A stretch of DNA of 10,406 nt from NCBI GenBank assembly GCA_007131045.1, contig SLRI01000494.1:1-10406 (forward strand), written 5' to 3'. Position 1 is the stretch's first letter. Every line of letters begins with the position of its first letter. Shown in pieces: positions 6,382 through 10,406 of the stretch. The stretch is from Rhodospirillales bacterium. GTDB taxonomy: Bacteria; Pseudomonadota; Alphaproteobacteria; Geminicoccales; Geminicoccaceae. Below the pieces are notes generated by a model. The model saw only the letters and a list, made by a program, of their open reading frames with translations, did not search any database and had not been told where the DNA came from. The position numbers and the translations under genes are program-made.

Positions 6382-6397
6382 TTAAGCGAATCTTAAC
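6382..6397 (+). promoter_or_regulatory. CtrA-consensus site upstream of the polysaccharide kinase gene
   Basis: TTAAGCGAATCTTAAC matches the full CtrA recognition pattern TTAA-N7-TTAAC at every specified base. It is also the core of a palindrome, GTTAAG-N5-CTTAAC (6381-6397). It lies 29 bases before the ATG at 6427 in the only strongly AT-rich intergenic region here. CtrA is the alphaproteobacterial response regulator that controls cell cycle, motility and envelope genes. Whether it activates or represses is unclear; no convincing -10 at the classical spacing is visible, and TTTAGC at 6410-6415 is the nearest candidate. Confidence 0.6.
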
Positions 6398-6426
6398 TGT
6401 TTCGTGCTGTTTAGCATCCGAGCAGC

Positions 6427-8730
6427 ATGACAACGATTGGCACCCCGATGACCCATTCCTCGCCTGCGACCCCGTCGACGTTCGCGCCTCAGCAGCCGCC
6501 GCAGGGCTGGGCGATGCCGATGGACGAGCCGGGCATCGACATCAAGGAGATCATCGGCATCATCAAGCGGCGGCGCTGGGTGATCATCTCGTGCGTCCTC
6601 CTGCTGACGACGCTGGCCACCCTGATCGGCCTGCAGCAGACGCCACGCTTCACGGCGACGGCGCTGTTGATGATCGAGCCGCGCGAGAGCCGGGTGGTCA
6701 ATGTCGAGCAGGTCATGCAGGGCCTCGGCACCGACACGGCAACCGTCGACACGCAGATCAAGGTGCTCAAGTCGCGCGACCTGATCGAACGGGTGATGAC
6801 CAGGCTCAACCTGTTCGACGATGCCGAGTTCAACGCGGCGTTGCGCGGCGACGACCGGGCGCTGGAGCTGAAATATGCCGGCCCCTGGGATCGCTTCGTC
6901 GCTTGGCTGCCGGACGAGTGGCTGATCGCCTCGGGCCTCGCCGAGGAGCCGCTGCCGGCGGCGTTGCTGCACGACGCGGGCTTCGTGGCGCAGGCGGCGA
7001 TCGACAGCTTCGACCGTCGCCTCCAGGTGCGCCAGGAAGGCCGCTCGTATGTCATCGCGGTCAATTTCACCTCGGTGAGCCCGGCCAAGGCCGCCCGCAT
7101 CGCCAACGCCGCAGCCGAACTCTACGTCAAGGACCAGCTCGACGCCAAGCTCGCGGCCACCGCCAAGGCCTCGGGCTGGCTCGGCAACCGGCTGGAGAGC
7201 CTGCGCGAGGATGTCCGGCTCGCCGAGGAGGCGGTCGAGAACTACCGCCTCGCGCACGAGTTGATCGACGCCCGCGGCATCTCGCTGTTCGAGCAGGAGC
7301 TCGCCGATCTCAGCCGCGAGGCCTCCCAGGCGCGGGCCCTGCTCGCCGAGAAGCGCACGCGGCTGCAGCAGATCCGCAGCATGCGCGGCCGCGGCGAGAG
7401 CCTCGACAGTGTAGCCGAGGTGCTGAGCTCTGTCGTCATCGTCAATCTGCGCCAGCAGGAAGCCCAGCTCCTGCGGCAGGAATCGGAGCTCCGCACCTAT
7501 TACGGCGAGCGCCATCCGCGGATGCAGAACCTGGTCGCCGAGAAGGCCAACCTGCAGGCGAAGATCCGGGTCGAGGTCGACCGGATCATCCAGAACAGCG
7601 AAAACGAGCTGCAGGTGCTCGCCGGCCGCGTCCGCTCCGTCGAGGCCGAGGTCGAGGCCCTCAGCGGTCGCACCGAGCAGGAGCGCGGCCTCTACGTCCA
7701 GCTGCGCGAGCTCGAGCGCGAGGCGCACGCCAACCGTCAGCTCTACGAGGCCTTCCTGCAGCGCTTCAAGGAGACCCGCGAGCAGCAGGAGATCATCGAG
7801 GCCGACAGCCGGGTGATCAGCCGCGCCGCGGCCCCTGACCGGCCGAGCACGCCGGGTACCACGCTGTTCACGGCGGTCGGCTTCACCGCCTCGCTGATGC
7901 TCGGCGGCCTCTTGGCCCTGCTGCTCGAGCGGCTCGACAACGGCATCCGCAGCGGCAGGCAGGTCGAGGAGCTGCTCGGCCTGCACGCGCTCGGTCTGGT
8001 GCCCCGGCTCGACAAGCTCAAGCGCGGGATGCTGCCGCATCACTACCTGATGGCCAAGCCGCTTTCGGCCTACACCGAATCGATCCGCGCCATCTACACC
8101 TCGCTGCAGCTCACCGACGTCGACAACCCGCCCAAGCTGATCCTCGTCACCTCGTCGCTGCCGCAGGAGGGCAAGAGCACGCTGGCCCTGAGCCTCGCCA
8201 CGTTCGCCGCCCGCTCGGACCAGAAGGTGCTGCTGATGGACCTCGATCTGCGGCATCCGAGCGTGCATCGTGATCTCAAGGCACGCCCGCAGGTCGGTTT
8301 CGTCGAGCATCTGGCCGGGGAGCGGGCCCTCGACGAGGTGATCGCCCACGACGTCGACACCGGCATCGACTACCTGCCGATCAAGCGGCAGACCGCCAAT
8401 CCGACCGACCTCCTGGCGAGCCGCAAGATGCAGCAGCTGATGAAGGATCTGCGGCACCGCTACGACTATGTGGTGATCGATTCGGCGCCGCTCCTGGGGG
8501 TCACCGATTCGAAGCTGGTGACACGGCTGGTCGACAAGGTGCTGTTCGTCACCCAGTGGGAGAAGACCCCGGCCGACACCGCGCGCAACGGCCTGGCCAC
8601 GCTGCTCGAGATCGATGCCAAGATCGGCGGGTCGGTGCTCACCCAGGTCGACGTCAAGAAGCACGCCTATTACGGCTATGGCGACGTCGGGCAGTACTAC
8701 GGCAAGTACCAGAAATACTACGTCAACTGA
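6427..8730 (+). CDS. Wzc/ExoP-type polysaccharide chain-length regulator with tyrosine autokinase domain
   Basis: The protein joins a Wzz-type chain-length domain and a cytoplasmic bacterial tyrosine (BY) kinase, the form that controls capsule or exopolysaccharide export. Of 767 residues, about 1-36 are Pro/Thr/Ser-rich and probably disordered. IDIKEIIGIIKRRRW leads into membrane helix 1 (about 52-69). A long periplasmic part follows, with coiled coil from about 240 to 455, ending in the LYEAFLQRFKE signature. PDRPSTP (470-476) precedes helix 2 (about 480-500). The kinase has Walker A SSLPQEGKST with Lys583, Walker A' VLLMDLDLRHP (601-611, Asp605 and Asp607) and Walker B VVIDSAP with Asp685. 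The tail 748-765 holds eight tyrosines, the expected autophosphorylation cluster. A second ATG at 6448 is possible; neither start has a strong ribosome-binding site. No wza, glycosyltransferase or phosphatase gene is adjacent. All kinase motifs are intact. Confidence 0.96.
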   Translation: MTTIGTPMTHSSPATPSTFAPQQPPQGWAMPMDEPGIDIKEIIGIIKRRRWVIISCVLLLTTLATLIGLQQTPRFTATALLMIEPRESRVVNVEQVMQGLGTDTATVDTQIKVLKSRDLIERVMTRLNLFDDAEFNAALRGDDRALELKYAGPWDRFVAWLPDEWLIASGLAEEPLPAALLHDAGFVAQAAIDSFDRRLQVRQEGRSYVIAVNFTSVSPAKAARIANAAAELYVKDQLDAKLAATAKASGWLGNRLESLREDVRLAEEAVENYRLAHELIDARGISLFEQELADLSREASQARALLAEKRTRLQQIRSMRGRGESLDSVAEVLSSVVIVNLRQQEAQLLRQESELRTYYGERHPRMQNLVAEKANLQAKIRVEVDRIIQNSENELQVLAGRVRSVEAEVEALSGRTEQERGLYVQLRELEREAHANRQLYEAFLQRFKETREQQEIIEADSRVISRAAAPDRPSTPGTTLFTAVGFTASLMLGGLLALLLERLDNGIRSGRQVEELLGLHALGLVPRLDKLKRGMLPHHYLMAKPLSAYTESIRAIYTSLQLTDVDNPPKLILVTSSLPQEGKSTLALSLATFAARSDQKVLLMDLDLRHPSVHRDLKARPQVGFVEHLAGERALDEVIAHDVDTGIDYLPIKRQTANPTDLLASRKMQQLMKDLRHRYDYVVIDSAPLLGVTDSKLVTRLVDKVLFVTQWEKTPADTARNGLATLLEIDAKIGGSVLTQVDVKKHAYYGYGDVGQYYGKYQKYYVN

Positions 8731-9331
8731 GCGGCGCCCCGACCGGCCGGTTGTCGTTTGCGGCATCGGCGGCCGCATCCCCGGTCGGCATCGCAGCACC
8801 CCCCGGTATCGTAGTGGAACCCGGCGCCGCCGGGTCCGACGCGCCCGACCGGCGCGCCTCTAGCAGCCGGAACCAGCGGTCGAGCTCGCCCATTGCCTGG
8901 TTGCGGTAGCGCAGCAGCAGCGCCATCGCACCGGCACCGTTGGCCCGCCGCGAGAACGCCGTGGCGAGCTCGTTCTCGCCGCCCGGCCGCTCGGCGCCGG
9001 CGAGGATCGCCTCCTCGAGATGACGCGCCCGGCGCAGCCGCCAGAGCGCCATGGCGATCCCCTCGGCGCACTCCGCCTCGATCACGTCCGAAGGCGCGAG
9101 TTGCTGCTGCACCGCCTCGATCAGTTCGGTGGCCGGCCCGCTGGTCGTTGCCGGCAGCACCGCGAGCGAGGTCGCCCGCAAGCCGTGGCGCAGCGCATTG
9201 CCGCGCGAACGGCTCTTGCCCTCGGCGGTCTTCGGACCGCGCGATCGACGCCCGTTGGCGCGACTGGCCGCTCGTTGGGCTTCACTGCGCTGGCGCTTGG
9301 GGGGGGCATCAGTACGCTGGCGCTTGGCCAT
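8723..9331 (-). CDS. Conserved basic hypothetical protein (NGRRSRGPKT...GNALRHGL family)
   Basis: The 202-residue product begins with a very basic region containing ANGRRSRGPKTAEGK and GNALRHGL (about residues 25-51), a pattern I associate with a widespread family of uncharacterised proteins, often multi-copy, in alphaproteobacteria and other phyla. Its middle is predicted helical, with GIAMALWRLRRARHLEEA, and the tail is Gly/Ala/Pro-rich and probably disordered. The basic head suggests nucleic-acid binding, but this is inference. The frame is open to an ATG at 9388, which lies in the -35 box; the ATG at 9331-9329 has GGAG 7 bases upstream and is preferred. KRQR occurs twice near the N-terminus (residues 3-6 and 12-15) because of a 27-base-period duplication, and a C8 tract lies between the copies. 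Its 3' end overlaps the end of the kinase gene by 8 bases, tail to tail. Confidence 0.8.
   Translation of the reverse strand: MAKRQRTDAPPKRQRSEAQRAASRANGRRSRGPKTAEGKSRSRGNALRHGLRATSLAVLPATTSGPATELIEAVQQQLAPSDVIEAECAEGIAMALWRLRRARHLEEAILAGAERPGGENELATAFSRRANGAGAMALLLRYRNQAMGELDRWFRLLEARRSGASDPAAPGSTTIPGGAAMPTGDAAADAANDNRPVGAPLS
9288..9327 (-). repeat. 27-base-period duplication inside the hypothetical gene, with a C8 tract
   Basis: CGCTGGCGCTTGG (plus-strand view) is present at 9288-9300 and again at 9315-9327, encoding KRQR twice. Between them lies a run of eight G (9299-9306; eight C on the coding strand) at the Ala-Pro-Pro codons. Confidence 0.8.
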
Positions 9332-9359
9332 GTCTCGGCTCCATCTCGACGGGAGCGAC

Positions 9360-9388
9360 AGGTTAGCCATAAATAGGAATTTAGTCAA
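9360..9388 (-). promoter_or_regulatory. Sigma-70-like promoter of the basic hypothetical protein gene
   Basis: On the minus strand, TTGACT (9388-9383) and TAACCT (9365-9360) are separated by exactly 17 bases of AT-rich sequence. Transcription would start near 9353, giving a leader of about 22 bases that contains GGAG (9342-9339) before the ATG at 9331. The set of elements is consistent with the shorter gene start. Confidence 0.55.
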
Positions 9389-9506
9389 TCATTGAGGCTG
9401 TCATCCAACGCCGGCCGCGACCAGCGGGCGCAATCCGTCGGCTCGGGCTGGGCCGGCGGCATCGGTTGATGCATATTCGGGTGAGGTACTGAATTCGGGA
9501 GTCCCC

Positions 9507-10136
9507 ATGGTCCACAAGCTCGTCTCGGCCGCGATCACGCTCACCGTGGCGCTCGTCGTTCTCGTCCTGGCCACCGCCTACGTGGCCGGTTTCTGGCCGT
9601 TCGCCGGCCAGCTCGAGCGGGTGGCCGAGAGCCAGGGCGAGGCGCTGGTCGGCGGGCCCTTCAGCCTGGTCGACCACACCGGCACCCGGGTCACCGAGGC
9701 CGACTTCGCCGGGCAGAGCAAGCTGATGTTCTTCGGCTACACCTACTGCCCCGACATGTGCCCCCTGGGCCTCGCCACCATCGCCGCCGCCTACGACCAG
9801 CTGACCCCCGAGGAGCAGGCGAAGGTGGTGCCGATCTTCGTTACCGTCGATCCCGAGCGCGACACGGTGGACGCCATCGCCGACTATGTCGACCTCTTCC
9901 ACCCCGAGATGGTCGGGCTCACCGGCAGCCTCGAGGAGACCGACGCCGCCGCCAAGGCCTACCGGGTCTACTACCGCAAGGCCGAGAGCGAGCAGGCCAC
10001 CGACTATCTGGTCGACCACTCGACCTTCACCTACCTGATGGACGGCGACAACCGCTACGTCACCCATTTCGGCCACCAGGCCTCGCCCGGCGACCTGGTC
10101 GACGGCATCCGCCGCCACCTGCAAGGCACCAGCTAA
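9507..10136 (+). CDS. sco1: Sco1/SenC/PrrC-family copper chaperone
   Basis: Sco proteins are membrane-anchored thioredoxin-fold proteins that bind copper and deliver it to the CuA site of cytochrome c oxidase; in some alphaproteobacteria they also serve cbb3 oxidase. The 209-residue product has an N-terminal membrane anchor (about residues 9-29), the metal-binding motif YCPDMCP (Cys81, Cys85) and the distal ligand His171 in LVDHSTF. FFGYTYCP, VTVDPERD and the terminal LVDGIRRHL segment are all standard for the family. GGGAG (9497-9501) lies 5 bases before the ATG. A weak promoter (TTGATG at 9466, CTGAAT at 9489) is possible but would start too close to the ribosome-binding site. No oxidase genes are adjacent. 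The stop TAA overlaps the TAG of the convergent small gene. All three copper ligands are present. Confidence 0.96.
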   Translation: MVHKLVSAAITLTVALVVLVLATAYVAGFWPFAGQLERVAESQGEALVGGPFSLVDHTGTRVTEADFAGQSKLMFFGYTYCPDMCPLGLATIAAAYDQLTPEEQAKVVPIFVTVDPERDTVDAIADYVDLFHPEMVGLTGSLEETDAAAKAYRVYYRKAESEQATDYLVDHSTFTYLMDGDNRYVTHFGHQASPGDLVDGIRRHLQGTS

Positions 10137-10360
10137 ACCAGCGTGCCACCCCGATCCGGCGGCCCGCCCCGCCGCTCGGTCTCCCGGCCCAGCCGATAGG
10201 CGAGCTTCTGCCGGGCGATCCGCAGCACGGTCGCCCGATCCGTGCCGAGCGGCGCCTGAAACACCACCTCGACCAGACTGGCCGGGTCCAAGGCACTGAC
10301 CCGCTGGGCCGCCCCGATCACCGCGATCTCGATGATGATCTCATCCAATGGTGCGCTCAT
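10133..10360 (-). CDS. Small conserved alphaproteobacterial protein (DUF6898-like)
   Basis: The 75-residue product reads as strand (DEIIIEIAVIG), strand (AQRVSALDPASLVEVVFQAP), then helix (TDRATVLRIARQKLAYRL), followed by a charged, Gly-rich tail. This layout, with the phrase SALDPA...EV and a closing ARQKLAYRL, resembles small uncharacterised alphaproteobacterial proteins that I recall being labelled DUF6898; this is memory, not a search. Function is unknown. There is no signal peptide or membrane helix. The ATG at 10360-10358 has GGG 7 bases upstream on the minus strand. Its TAG stop (10135-10133) overlaps the TAA of sco1, so the two genes meet tail to tail. Confidence 0.75.
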   Translation of the reverse strand: MSAPLDEIIIEIAVIGAAQRVSALDPASLVEVVFQAPLGTDRATVLRIARQKLAYRLGRETERRGGPPDRGGTLV

Positions 10361-10369
10361 GTCCGAACC

Positions 10370-10406
10370 CTATAGCCGCCGCCGGCCCGGCAAGAACAGC
10401 GCCATC
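10370..10406 (-). CDS. Possible C-terminal end of an upstream minus-strand gene
   Basis: From the right edge the minus strand can be read for eleven codons (MALFLPGRRRL) to TAG at 10372-10370, nine bases before the start of the small gene. Ten of the eleven codons end in G or C, as in real genes here, whereas the frame offset by one has low third-position GC. The ATG at the edge need not be the start. Too short to identify. Confidence 0.3.
   Translation of the reverse strand, partial: MALFLPGRRRL

Noticed and set aside
6382..8799. 805-codon minus-strand open frame opposite the polysaccharide kinase
   Set aside because: Antisense shadow; rich in Leu, Asp, Arg, His and Gln without motifs, while the plus strand encodes complete Wzz and kinase domains.
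9466..9494. Promoter candidate TTGATG-N17-CTGAAT before sco1
   Set aside because: The -10 match is weak and the predicted start would fall on the ribosome-binding site, so it is not listed as a feature.
9381..10124. 247-codon minus-strand open frame opposite sco1
   Set aside because: Shadow frame rich in Gly, Val and Asp; the plus strand carries the Sco copper ligands.
1..10406. CRISPR arrays, tRNA or rRNA genes, transposons, phage genes, toxin-antitoxin pairs
   Set aside because: No regularly spaced repeats, clover-leaf sequence, transposase motifs or paired small toxin-like frames were seen on either strand.

Overview
The window is strongly GC-rich, and its real genes favour G or C at the third codon position. 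The gene content points to an alphaproteobacterium, most likely of the Rhodospirillales type: a ccoGHI (fixGHI) cluster, a Sco copper chaperone, a Wzc/ExoP-type polysaccharide kinase behind a CtrA-like site, and two small proteins of a kind I associate with alphaproteobacteria. This placement is inference; there is no rRNA or marker gene in the window.

Layout. (1) 1-115: the C-terminal tail of an unidentified plus-strand gene, converging on ccoI across a 34-base gap that can fold as a hairpin. (2) 150-4365, minus strand: ccoG, ccoH and ccoI, joined by two GTGA start/stop overlaps. An FNR/FixK-like box (TTGA-N6-TCAA) lies upstream of ccoG. These genes mature the cbb3-type cytochrome oxidase: CcoI is a copper-translocating P-type ATPase, CcoG a membrane ferredoxin-like protein, CcoH a membrane-anchored assembly factor. 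ccoS and ccoNOQP are not in the window. (3) 4366-4720: a non-coding stretch that holds the FNR/FixK-like box and, against the next gene, three tandem 16-base repeats. (4) 4721-6320, plus strand: a secreted protein of unknown function, then an alpha/beta hydrolase of the arylformamidase/esterase type. (5) 6321-6426: an AT-rich intergenic region with a perfect CtrA-consensus site. (6) 6427-8730, plus: a full-length Wzc/ExoP-like chain-length regulator and tyrosine kinase. (7) 8723-9331, minus: a basic hypothetical protein with its own sigma-70-like promoter, overlapping the kinase gene tail to tail. (8) 9507-10136, plus: a Sco1/SenC copper chaperone. (9) 10133-10360, minus: a small conserved protein whose stop codon overlaps the sco stop, followed by the possible end of another minus-strand gene at the right edge.

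Two themes stand out. One is copper and respiratory-oxidase maturation at both ends (CcoI for cbb3 oxidase; Sco for CuA or CuB sites). The other is surface polysaccharide production, possibly tied to the cell cycle or motility through CtrA. I found no CRISPR array, tRNA, rRNA, transposase or phage genes. I see no clear undescribed multi-gene system. The most notable non-coding signals are the CtrA-like box, the FNR/FixK-like box and the triple repeat that combines ribosome-binding sites with stop codons.
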